Positions 1 to 7,353 of a stretch of 56,025 nucleotides of DNA are shown in pieces. The DNA comes from Nocardiopsis sp. MG754419 (GTDB lineage Bacteria > Actinomycetota > Actinomycetes > Streptosporangiales > Streptosporangiaceae), in NCBI RefSeq assembly GCF_018207095.1, contig NZ_QOCZ01000016.1, positions 1 through 56,025 on the forward strand. Direction: 5' to 3'. Position numbers and translations under genes: made by a program. How positions within the stretch are numbered: the stretch's first letter is position 1; each line of letters opens with the position of its first letter. The notes beneath the pieces are model-generated. The model was not told the origin of the DNA and did not search any database. It saw nothing but the letters and a program-made list of their open reading frames with translations.

Positions 1-143
1 CCCCCGAGCCCCGAGCCCCGACAGCGACTCCGCCGGCTGCTCCCACGACCACGCCGGTGCGTTCGGCCAGGCCCGAACCACCCGCCCGAACCACTCCACC
101 CAAGCCTCACCACTCCGGTGAACACCTCAGGAAAGGGAAATCC

Positions 144-551
144 ATGATCTACCACTGCATCCGATTCACCATCCGGCCCGACGTCCCCCGGGAGACCGCG
201 GACGCCATCGTCCAGGGCATGACGGGACAGAACGCGGACAACGCGTCGGGGGTCTTCGGCCGCGACTTCGGCGGGGAGTACGAGTACGGCGCCGTCAACG
301 CCGTCGAGGACCTCGCGAGCTACGAGAAGATGATGAACGACCCCGCGCACCTGGAGGTCGACCGGCTCGGTCTGCCGCTGATCTCCAAGTTCGCCTCGTT
401 CGACATCACCGACGACCAGGACCCGGAGATGGACGCGAAGATCGCCGCGATCCACCGGCGCCGGTTCGATGCCCACCCCGACCTCGTCGAGCTGATCGAC
501 GACCTCGACGAGTACATCGGCAGCGCCGCCCCCGGCAGGCACGCCGCCTGA
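144..551 (+). CDS. Dabb-family (stress-responsive alpha/beta barrel) protein
   Basis: A 135-residue protein with the look of a dimeric alpha/beta-barrel (Dabb) domain. It opens with the strand MIYHCIRFTI, has a central YEYGAVNAVEDLASYEKMMNDP segment broken by helices, and ends the core with LISKFASFDIT. The first 100 or so residues are the domain; the acidic tail (HPDLVELIDDLDEYIG) is an extension. The start is the ATG at 144, preceded by an AGGAAAGGG ribosome site; an upstream in-frame ATG at 57 lacks one. Dabb proteins are small cytosolic proteins of mixed or unknown function, so no reaction is assigned. It appears to stand alone. Confidence 0.8.
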   Translation: MIYHCIRFTIRPDVPRETADAIVQGMTGQNADNASGVFGRDFGGEYEYGAVNAVEDLASYEKMMNDPAHLEVDRLGLPLISKFASFDITDDQDPEMDAKIAAIHRRRFDAHPDLVELIDDLDEYIGSAAPGRHAA

Positions 552-932
552 CCGACCACGGCGACGAGGCCGTTCACCCGCACCTTGCGCCGATCTCCGT
601 CACCGTCCCGGAGGGGTGAACGCCCTCGCACCGGTGAGCGCGAGGCCGTGGACTCTCCTGGCCCCGACCTCGACCACGTCGAGGCCGTCTCCTCCCGGCT
701 CTTCGTGCGGACCGTGGTGGACCTCCTCGCCGGCCGAGGTCGTTCCGGTCCCGGTGGTGGACCGGCGGTCGACCACGCAGGGACCCCCGACGCGTATCCG
801 TCGGGGGTCCCCTCCTACGTCGAGTGTGACGTACCGGTGCGGCGGCGGAACACGGCGTGGCCCACGACCGCGGCATGGCGCCGCCGTGCACGCCCATGGC
901 CCGGCACTCCGTGGTGGACGACCGGCCCCGGG
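552..932. other. Intergenic stretch with no recognisable gene
   Basis: Several frames stay open on both strands, but none shows a ribosome site with protein-like composition or a family I recognise. The only clear structure is the hairpin at 780-811. Confidence 0.55.
780..811. terminator. Hairpin terminator between convergent genes
   Basis: A perfect 13-bp inverted repeat (GGGACCCCCGACG and its complement) with a 6-nt loop lies between the plus-strand Dabb gene and the minus-strand small membrane protein. No clear T-run follows it, which is usual for actinobacterial terminators. Confidence 0.6.
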
Positions 933-1154
933 CTATGACGAGGTGGCGCGGTCCCCGCGTTCCGACGTGCCGGAGCCGGCACTGGCGAGGACGAAGACAC
1001 CGCTCACGACGAAGGGCAGTAGGGCGAAGAAGTAACCGACCCATGATCCACCGAAGTAGGGGACGAGCACTCCGAGGACGCCGGCGGCGAAGAGCACCCC
1101 GAGGGTGACCCACAGGACTCTCTGTCTCCAGGGGACTCCTCTGATCGTTCTCAC
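933..1154 (-). CDS. Small two-helix membrane protein
   Basis: A 73-residue protein starting with GTG at 1154, with AGGAAAGG about 9 nt upstream. Two hydrophobic segments can be seen, about residues 13-32 (VLWVTLGVLFAAGVLGVLV) and 38-57 (VGYFFALLPFVVSGVFVLA), followed by a short polar serine-rich tail. It is probably an inner-membrane protein. I do not recognise a family, and no neighbour gives a functional hint. Confidence 0.55.
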   Translation of the reverse strand: MRTIRGVPWRQRVLWVTLGVLFAAGVLGVLVPYFGGSWVGYFFALLPFVVSGVFVLASAGSGTSERGDRATSS

Positions 1155-1665
1155 CTGAACCTTTCCTGGTCCCGGTCCGCGGCGGCCCGTCGGGAGGAAC
1201 GGGTCACCGCCGACCGAAGTATGTGCGATCGGTCGGTCACCCTATGGCGTACCGCGCACAGGACGGGTCAAACCGGAAGCGTCGACGACACGATCGGTCG
1301 CACACCCGGCACCTCCGCCGCCACCTGCGCAAAGAGGGCCCGAAGACGTCACGGATCCACCCGGAGGAAGCCCGGCCGCCGCAGCCACCGAGGAACCGCA
1401 CTCCTCGAACAGGCGAGCCGCTCCGTCTCCGACGCCGGCGGACACCACGGGAGGCCTCCGTCCGAGTGGATCCGTCGACCTGTCGACAAGCCGACGGATC
1501 CTCCGACGTCCGCGAGCACCCCCGCGCCCGATCCCGACGCCGGAGCGACCTCGATGGCCACCGTCGCGCTTCGCCCCGCACGGGAACCGGGCGGGGAGAC
1601 CGGTCACCCGACGGGCGGGCGAGAGCACCCGCACGTCGCGCCCGCCGGACGCGAGGACGTGCGGC
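1155..1665. other. Intergenic stretch, no supported gene
   Basis: About 510 bp. Long arginine/proline-rich frames are open on both strands, as expected from GC-rich sequence, but none has a ribosome site or resembles a protein family. I see no RNA gene or repeat here. Confidence 0.5.
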
Positions 1666-1884
1666 CTACCGCCCGGACTCCTCCAGGCGCAGAGCGACCC
1701 CCAGGGCGAAGAAGGTGGGTGCCCACTCGCCGACGAAGATCCCCCACCTGTCGGCGCGGTCGGTCCCCGCGTCCTCCTTCTTCTTGGACACGATCCAGCT
1801 CAGGAAGGACAGACCGATGCTGACGGTACCGGCGGTGTAGGCCATGTCCGAGGTGATGCCGAGTTCGGAAAGCTTCGCGATCAT
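1666..1884 (-). CDS. Small membrane protein
   Basis: A 72-residue protein. The start is the ATG at 1884, with TGGGAG at a good distance upstream; a longer in-frame extension is arginine-rich and not protein-like. There is one hydrophobic segment at about residues 17-33 (TAGTVSIGLSFLSWIVS), a charged KKKED loop, and a second weaker segment around WAPTFFALGVALRL. It is probably membrane associated. The family is not recognised and it has no close co-directional partner. Confidence 0.55.
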   Translation of the reverse strand: MIAKLSELGITSDMAYTAGTVSIGLSFLSWIVSKKKEDAGTDRADRWGIFVGEWAPTFFALGVALRLEESGR

Positions 1885-2085
1885 CGTGGCTCCCAGGTGT
1901 CGATCGGATGCTGTGCCTGAGCCCCCTGCCCTGGTGCGCGCGGCCCTATGATCAATGGAGGGTAAAACCGGTCGACCGACCCTGGCGCGGAGAGAAGGGC
2001 GAGGCCGCTCCGGAACGCCGCCCACCTCGCATGGGTGCTCCACGCCCAGCGGTATCCGGCCTCCTGAACCGCCGTGGCGAGGAAC

Positions 2086-2138
2086 CACACGCGGGCCGGG
2101 GACACGGAGGGGTCGTCCGTGTCCCCGGCCCGCGTGTG
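2086..2138 (-). terminator. Strong terminator of the lipoprotein hydrolase gene
   Basis: A perfect 23-bp inverted repeat with a 7-nt loop starts about 10 bp after the stop codon of the minus-strand hydrolase gene. This is one of the longest hairpins in the window. Confidence 0.8.
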
Positions 2139-2148
2139 TACCGCTGCG

Positions 2149-3777
2149 CTATTCCTCGGCGCCCGCCTGCGGGTCGACCGGCTCGGTGGTGGCCGGCGGC
2201 ACCATCTCGCAGACGGTGCCCTCCTCGGGCAGGGTCCCGTCGATCAGCACCGCGTCCACGGCGTCGTCGACGCACGGACCGCTGGAACGGTAGGCGGTGT
2301 GGGCCACACCCTCGCGGGTGAGCAACACGGCGTCGTCGAGGCGCTCGGTCATGGCCTCGGCCCAGTGGTAGGGGGAGACGTTGTCCAGACGGCCGCCGAC
2401 CACCAGGATCGGCGGGGCACCGGCGGCGGTGAGCTCCTCGGTGAAGCGGTCCTCGTTCTCGACGGGCCACTGAGCGCAGTTGAGGGCGCTGTAGGCGGCC
2501 CGGCCGGCCAATCGTCCCCCGCGCTCGGTGATGTCGTCCGCGGCGGCGTGGTGCTCGGACAGGTCGCCCAGTTCCGGCCAGTCGGCGCACCGGACGGCGG
2601 TGTGCGGCTCCTGGAGGGTCGCGAACGGACCACCGAACGGAGCGACCGTGACCAACGAGGCCAGGATGTACAGACCCGTACCGTCACCCTCCTGGGCGGC
2701 CGACAGACCCGCGGTGAGCATGGGCCAGAGTGCCTGACCTCCCGCGGCGGCCCGCACGGCCTCCAGGGCCACCGCCCCGTCGAGCGTGCCGCCCGGGGTG
2801 AGGCCCTCGACCGGCGGGACCTCCAGCGGCTCCGACTCCAGTTCGGTGATCAGGGCGTCGAACGCGGCCTCGGGGTCACCGTCGCCGAAGGGGCATACGT
2901 CGGTTCCTTCGGCACGGCAGCTCTCGAACCAGGCGTCGAGTGTCTCCTCGTTGGACCGGGAGACCTCGTCCAGGAGCCGCAGCGGGTCGTTCTGCCACAG
3001 GTCGGTGTCGACCGGGGCGTCGATCACCATCTGACGCACGCGCTCGGGGAACAGCGTGGCGTACACAGGCCCCACCACCGTGCCGTAGGAGGCGCCGTAG
3101 AAGGAGATCTGCTCCTCGTCGAGCGCGGCGCGCACCTGGTCCAGGTCGCGGGCCACGTTGTCGGTGGACAGGCTCGCCAGGAACTCGGTGCTCTGGTGGT
3201 CCACGCACCCCTGTGTGAAGGTGTCGGCGTCGGTGAGCAACTCGTCGAACCCCTTACCGCCGGGGATGGTCGGGTCGCGGTCCTCGGCCGCCTGCTCGGC
3301 TCGCTGCTCGTCGGTGAGGCAGCGCACGGCGCCGGACTCGCCGACACCACGGGGGTCCATCCCGACGACGTCGAACCGGGCGACGACGTCGGGCGAGTAC
3401 GGGCCCGTTCCCTCGGCCGCGTCGATGGACGCGACCGTCTCGGTGGCCGGCACACCCGGGCCGCCCGGGTTGATGAACAGGCTGCCGATGCGCTCATCCG
3501 GATCGGTGGCACGGTGGCGGACCACGGCGAGCGGGATCCGCTCGCCGTCGGGGTCCGTGTACTCCAGCGGGACCTCGATGGTGGCGCAGTCGAGGCCCTC
3601 GCCGCACTCCTCCCAGTCGACCGGGTCGGGGGTGGGCGCGGCCGCGGCCGGGTCGTCCGGCGCCGCCGAACCGATCCCACCGGCGCAGCCGGTCAGGGTC
3701 AGCGTGGCGGCGGCCAGCACCGCGGTGATGCGTCGGGGTACCGGTGACACGCGGATCTGTCGGGGTGAAAGTGGCAT
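2149..3777 (-). CDS. Secreted lipoprotein alpha/beta hydrolase (TAP-like, peptidase S33 type)
   Basis: A 542-residue exported hydrolase. The N-terminus has arginines, a hydrophobic stretch and a lipobox LTLTGC with the lipid-modified Cys at residue 31. The core has NPGGPG near residue 103 (oxyanion loop), DPRGVGES near 141, the nucleophile elbow GASYGT with Ser230, and a C-terminal acid and histidine in GGRLDNVSPYHW and GVAHTAY. This is the layout of actinobacterial tripeptidyl-aminopeptidase-like hydrolases, which cut short peptides from the N-terminus outside the cell; the substrate here is unknown. The start at 3777 is chosen because it begins the signal peptide; the longer frame adds an unlikely arginine-rich lead. 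The two-component genes upstream run in the same direction but end 170 bp earlier. Confidence 0.85.
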   Translation of the reverse strand: MPLSPRQIRVSPVPRRITAVLAAATLTLTGCAGGIGSAAPDDPAAAAPTPDPVDWEECGEGLDCATIEVPLEYTDPDGERIPLAVVRHRATDPDERIGSLFINPGGPGVPATETVASIDAAEGTGPYSPDVVARFDVVGMDPRGVGESGAVRCLTDEQRAEQAAEDRDPTIPGGKGFDELLTDADTFTQGCVDHQSTEFLASLSTDNVARDLDQVRAALDEEQISFYGASYGTVVGPVYATLFPERVRQMVIDAPVDTDLWQNDPLRLLDEVSRSNEETLDAWFESCRAEGTDVCPFGDGDPEAAFDALITELESEPLEVPPVEGLTPGGTLDGAVALEAVRAAAGGQALWPMLTAGLSAAQEGDGTGLYILASLVTVAPFGGPFATLQEPHTAVRCADWPELGDLSEHHAAADDITERGGRLAGRAAYSALNCAQWPVENEDRFTEELTAAGAPPILVVGGRLDNVSPYHWAEAMTERLDDAVLLTREGVAHTAYRSSGPCVDDAVDAVLIDGTLPEEGTVCEMVPPATTEPVDPQAGAEE

Positions 3778-3948
3778 GGCAACGACGCTAGACCGGCCGT
3801 TCGGCGCCGGCCTCCGCCGAAGGGTCCGGAACCGCCGACCAAAGGAGGAGCGCGCCCTGACCCCTTCCGCCGGGAGGTCCGGTGGGGCCCGCACCGCGGC
3901 GCCACCGGGGAGTGTGCGGCGGCCGGGGGCGGGGAACGCCCGGTCAGG

Positions 3949-4668
3949 TCACTCCGGAGACGCGAGCCCCGCCTCGTACACGAGCAGGGCCACCTGCACG
4001 CGGTTGTTGAGGTCCAGCTTGGTGAGGATCGCCGACACGTGGGTCTTGACCGTCGTCAGGCCGAGGTGGTGCCGCGCGGCGATCTCCGCGTTGGTGCGTC
4101 CGGCGCCGATCTCGGCCGCGACCGTCCGCTCCCGATCGGCGAGCACGTCGAGCCGGCGACGGGCGGCGGCCTGGCGGGTGTCCTGCCCCGACTCCGCGAC
4201 CCGGGCGATGAGCCGCCGGGTCACCTCGGGCGAGAGCACCGGGCGTCCCCACGCCGCGTGCCGGATCGCGATGACGAGCTCGTCCGGCGGGGTGTCCTTG
4301 AGGAGGAACCCCGCCGCCCCCGCGCGCAGGGCGCGCAGCACGTGGTCGTCGGCGTCGAACGTGGTGAGCACGAGGACCTGGGGGGCGGGCGGCCGGCCGC
4401 GCAACACCTCGGTGGCGGTGAGCCCGTCGGTCCCGGGCATCCGGATGTCCATCAGCACGACGTCCGGTCGGTGCCGGCGGGCCAGCCCCACCGCCTCGGC
4501 ACCGTCGCTCGCCTCGGCGACCACGCGCAGGTCGCGGGCTCCGCTCAGCATCATCTTCAGCCCGAACCGGACCACCGGGTCGTCGTCGACGACCAGTACG
4601 TCGATGATCGGCCCCTCGCCCGCGGACTCATCGGAGGGCTCATGGTCGGGCGGCGCGGTAGGAGTCAT
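3949..4668 (-). CDS. NarL/LuxR-type response regulator
   Basis: About 239 residues: an N-terminal receiver domain (VLVVDDDPVVRFG, phospho-acceptor Asp in VVLMDIRMPG, Lys in FLLKDT) and a C-terminal LuxR helix-turn-helix (ADRERTVAAEIGAGRTNAEIAARHHLGLTTVKTHVSAILTK, shown here only to mark position). It is a DNA-binding partner of the kinase just upstream. The ATG at 4668 overlaps the kinase stop as ATGA, which supports translational coupling; a GTG three codons earlier (4677) is an alternative. Target genes are unknown; the lipoprotein hydrolase just downstream is a candidate only by position. Confidence 0.9.
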   Translation of the reverse strand: MTPTAPPDHEPSDESAGEGPIIDVLVVDDDPVVRFGLKMMLSGARDLRVVAEASDGAEAVGLARRHRPDVVLMDIRMPGTDGLTATEVLRGRPPAPQVLVLTTFDADDHVLRALRAGAAGFLLKDTPPDELVIAIRHAAWGRPVLSPEVTRRLIARVAESGQDTRQAAARRRLDVLADRERTVAAEIGAGRTNAEIAARHHLGLTTVKTHVSAILTKLDLNNRVQVALLVYEAGLASPE

Positions 4669-5837
4669 AGCGGCCACGGTAGACGTATCCGGACCCGCCA
4701 GCCGCCCGCGTCCGTCGGGCCGTGGTCGAGCCGCCCGGACACGAGCCGGACGCGCTCCGCCAGCCCGCGCAGCCCCGCCCCGGCACCATCGGAGCGCGTC
4801 GCGTGGGCCGGAGGCGTGTTGGCCACCTCGGCGACCACGTCATCGCCCGGCCGCCCCTCGATCAGCACCACGACGGAGGAGCCCGGGGCGTGTTTGCGCA
4901 CGTTGGTCAGACCCTCCTGCACGAGGCGGTAGACCGTGCGGCCCTGGGGCTCCGGAAGGGATCGGTCCCCGGTCGTCACACCGACGCCGTCCCGCAGCTC
5001 GACGGGTGTGCCCGCCTCGCGGGCCTCCTCGATCAGCTCCAGGACTTCGGTGACCCCCGGCGGCAGCAGCTCGCCCTCGGGGGCCTGGAGCACCCCGATC
5101 ACCTCACGAAGGTCCTGCAGGGCGCGGTGCGCGTTCTCCCGGACCACCTCGGCCGCCCGTGCCACGTCCTCGGCCGCCACGTCGCGAGAGTAGGCGAGCG
5201 CGCCCGCGTGCACGCTGAGCAGCGACAACCGGTGGCCGAGGACGTCGTGCATCTCCCGTGCCAGGACACCGCGCGCCTCCTGCTCGGACCGTTCGGCCCG
5301 CAACCGCGCCTCGACCTCGGCCGCCGCCGCCCGCTCCCGCAGAGAGGTGACCAGAGCCCGGCGGTTGCGCACGGACAACCCCAGCGCCACGGTCGCGAGG
5401 TGCCCCAGTCCGAGGATCGTGAACACCGTGACCGGAGGGGCCAACGGCTCGGGCCACACCCACTGGTGCACGCTCACCGCGGTCAGGCTGACCGCGCACA
5501 CCAGGGCCGTCTCCCGGGTCGAGCGGTGGACCGCCACGGTGAGCAGCCCGACCACCGCGGCCCCGGACACCGCGTCGGAGTACAGGCTCGCGACGGCCAA
5601 CACCAGGGCGATCCGCACCGGGAACCGACGGCGCCACCACAGCGCGAGACAGCCGAGCAGCCCGGTGACCCGGTCGGCGTACAGGAGCCAGGCGGGCGCG
5701 CCCGGCGGGTGGTCCCCCTGTTGCGCCACGGTGACCAGCCCCAGGGCGACCGCCAGACCGAACAGGACGAGATCGCCCAGCCGGCCCCTGGTCGCACCAC
5801 GGTCCACGCACCCCTGGGTGCCCGTCGATCCGCTCAT
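4665..5837 (-). CDS. Sensor histidine kinase, DesK/NarX type (HisKA_3)
   Basis: A 390-residue membrane kinase. The N-terminal half has four to five hydrophobic segments (for example DLVLFGLAVALGLVTVA and VTVFTILGLGHLATVALGL). The HisKA_3 dimerisation box is LAREMHDVLGHRLSLLSVHA with the phospho-accepting His. The ATPase domain has an N-box (VYRLVQEGLTNVRKHAPG) and a glycine box (GAGAGLRGLAERV). The start at 5837 (MSGSTGT) is preferred because the frame upstream is proline/arginine rich and lacks a ribosome site. It overlaps the response regulator gene by 4 bp. The signal is unknown. Confidence 0.88.
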   Translation of the reverse strand: MSGSTGTQGCVDRGATRGRLGDLVLFGLAVALGLVTVAQQGDHPPGAPAWLLYADRVTGLLGCLALWWRRRFPVRIALVLAVASLYSDAVSGAAVVGLLTVAVHRSTRETALVCAVSLTAVSVHQWVWPEPLAPPVTVFTILGLGHLATVALGLSVRNRRALVTSLRERAAAAEVEARLRAERSEQEARGVLAREMHDVLGHRLSLLSVHAGALAYSRDVAAEDVARAAEVVRENAHRALQDLREVIGVLQAPEGELLPPGVTEVLELIEEAREAGTPVELRDGVGVTTGDRSLPEPQGRTVYRLVQEGLTNVRKHAPGSSVVVLIEGRPGDDVVAEVANTPPAHATRSDGAGAGLRGLAERVRLVSGRLDHGPTDAGGWRVRIRLPWPL

Positions 5838-6209
5838 CACGCAGAGTGTAGGCCCTGCTCCGAGCGCGGTTCGTGGGGAGGTGGGCGGGGGTGCGTCGGG
5901 GTGAGTGGTGCGGGCGACCGGAGGCACCGACCATCCGGCCTCGCCCAGGGTCCGGTAGCGGTCGGTGGTGCTCACCCTGGTCTGGAAGCGTTCGGCGGCA
6001 CGGAGCAGCGGCCGGCCGTCCTCGCCCACGCAGCGGTCCAGGGCCAGGTGCCCGGCGGGATCGAACGAGCGTCGGCATGGGAGGTGTGGGGCGTCGAGGG
6101 CCTTCTGGTGGATCGGTGTGGACGTTGTGATCCACACCGATACCGGAAGGCCCTCTTCGTGTGTCGGGAAGGGTGGGTGTTACCGACCACCTTGGTCAGT
6201 ACAGCCGGC
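5838..6209. other. Intergenic region with a long imperfect inverted repeat
   Basis: About 370 bp without a supported gene. One minus-strand frame stays open across it and reads as plausible protein in places (for example near 5960-6060), but I cannot match it to a family. It may be a degraded gene. The inverted repeat at 6096-6155 lies 55 bp past the HAD gene stop. Confidence 0.4.
6096..6155. repeat. Long inverted repeat (possible terminator or insertion-sequence remnant)
   Basis: Arms of 27 and 25 bp beginning GAGGGCCTTC and ending GAAGGCCCTC, with an internal perfect match ATCGGTGTGGA / TCCACACCGAT and an 8-nt loop. It is well placed to terminate the minus-strand operon ending at 6210, but its length and internal mismatches also resemble a mobile-element end or miniature element. 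Confidence 0.5.
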
Positions 6210-6920
6210 TCACCCCGGGCCCTGGCGGACGAGGTCGAGGACCGGGCGCAGACTGGCCGGGCGGGCGTGGACGGGGAGGTGGTCGACCAGGTGAACGGCA
6301 CAGCCGATGGCCAGCGCGCCGGTGTCGGCGCGGCGGTCGTCACCGACCATCAGCACCTTCTCGGGAGCCAGGCCCAGCGCCTCGCACGCGGTCCGGAACA
6401 GCTCCGGGTCGGGCTTGCGCATGCCGTGCTCGTAGCTCAGGACGAACTCCTGCACCGTTTCCGAGATCCCGTGGGCGCCCAGTACCGGGCGCAGGTCCCA
6501 GCCGATGTTGCTGACCACCGCCACCGGGACACCGCGCCGGCGGAGTTCACCCAGCACTTCCGTGGTGTCCGCATAGCAGTGCCAGGCCTCCGGCCTCATG
6601 TGGCGGGCGTAGAGGGCGTCGTCCACGGCCACGCCCCACGGAAGGTTCGCTTCACGAGCCAAAGCGGTGTACGTGGTGCGGTGGGTCCTCGCGGAGAGGT
6701 CGCGTTCGTCCCACAACCGGTTCAGACGGGGCGGCAGGGCCGCGGGGTCGGCGCCCCCGGGCTGAGCCCCGCAGCGTTCCAACCGGGCCGCGTACTCCTC
6801 GACCTCAGCGTCGGTGGCGGCCACGCCGACTTCGCTCAGAACCGCGCGCAACCAGTCGGCGGCGGGCTCGATCCGCATGAGCGTGCCGGAGAAATCGAAC
6901 ATGCACCCTTCAACGGTCAC
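6210..6920 (-). CDS. HAD-superfamily hydrolase with a variant motif I
   Basis: A 236-residue HAD-fold protein. Motif I is MFDFSGTL: the nucleophile Asp9 is present, but the usual second Asp (two residues on, the general acid/base) is Ser11. Motif II is VVSNIGW, motif III Lys is in GMRKPDPELF, and motif IV is VGDDRRAD, so the rest of the active site is intact. A helical cap lies between motifs I and II, as in subfamily I. It starts with GTG at 6920 in a GTGA overlap with the cupin stop, so the two are co-translated. It is the last gene of a four-gene operon that seems to make an activated metabolite; a phosphatase step is the natural guess. Confidence 0.85.
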   Translation of the reverse strand: MTVEGCMFDFSGTLMRIEPAADWLRAVLSEVGVAATDAEVEEYAARLERCGAQPGGADPAALPPRLNRLWDERDLSARTHRTTYTALAREANLPWGVAVDDALYARHMRPEAWHCYADTTEVLGELRRRGVPVAVVSNIGWDLRPVLGAHGISETVQEFVLSYEHGMRKPDPELFRTACEALGLAPEKVLMVGDDRRADTGALAIGCAVHLVDHLPVHARPASLRPVLDLVRQGPG

Positions 6921-7309
6921 CTGGACACCTCGGGTTCGGGGGGTTCGGAGCCCTCATCGACCTCCACCTTGTCACCGGGGACCTTGGGCAGGTGAAAGAC
7001 GATGAGCCGGACGCGGTGGGGCACCGGCAGCGCGCCGTGGGCGTCGTTCGGTTCCAAGACGAGCAGATCACCCGCCGCCAACTGGACCACTGCGTCGCCG
7101 ACCCGGTAGTCGGCGCCGTCCAGGAAGTAGAACACCTCGTAGAGGTGCTGGTGGTAGTGCCGCTGCTCAGTGAAGCCGGCGGGGTGCTCGACGTAGAGGA
7201 TCCCCGTGCGGTCCACCGGCAGGTCAACGGGAAGGTCGAGCAGGGACAGCACGGTCCGTCCGTCCGGGCGTAGGTCCGGTTCCAGCTCGGACCTGCGAAT
7301 GACATGCAT
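6917..7309 (-). CDS. Cupin-domain protein
   Basis: A 130-residue single-domain cupin. Motif 1 is visible as HYHQHLYEVFYFLDG at about residues 51-65 (metal-binding His51, His53 and His55 region, Glu58) and motif 2 as LAAGDLLVLEPNDAHGALP at about 78-96 (His91). Such proteins are epimerases, isomerases, dioxygenases or ligand sensors; context (RmlD-like reductase, sugar-type nucleotidyltransferase) slightly favours a sugar or metabolite isomerase. The start ATG at 7309 follows an AAAGGA-rich leader. Its stop overlaps the HAD gene start. Confidence 0.85.
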   Translation of the reverse strand: MHVIRRSELEPDLRPDGRTVLSLLDLPVDLPVDRTGILYVEHPAGFTEQRHYHQHLYEVFYFLDGADYRVGDAVVQLAAGDLLVLEPNDAHGALPVPHRVRLIVFHLPKVPGDKVEVDEGSEPPEPEVSR

Positions 7310-7353
7310 CCTGCGGGTTCCTTTCTCCTGGGTCATTCGGCTGGGGGAGGCGG

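Noticed and set aside
1221..1840. Two overlapping plus-strand frames of about 200 codons
   Set aside because: Arg/Pro-rich in both frames, as expected for GC-rich noncoding DNA; one overlaps a better-supported minus-strand gene.
2074..3747. Long open frame on the plus strand opposite the lipoprotein hydrolase gene
   Set aside because: It is the GC-rich shadow of a gene with a signal peptide and full catalytic motifs; composition is Gly/Arg/Val-rich and there is no ribosome site.
5838..6137. N-terminal extension of the NarL-type kinase
   Set aside because: No ribosome site and a Pro/Arg-rich composition; MSGSTGT at 5837 gives the usual kinase length. The upstream frame may be a separate degraded gene.
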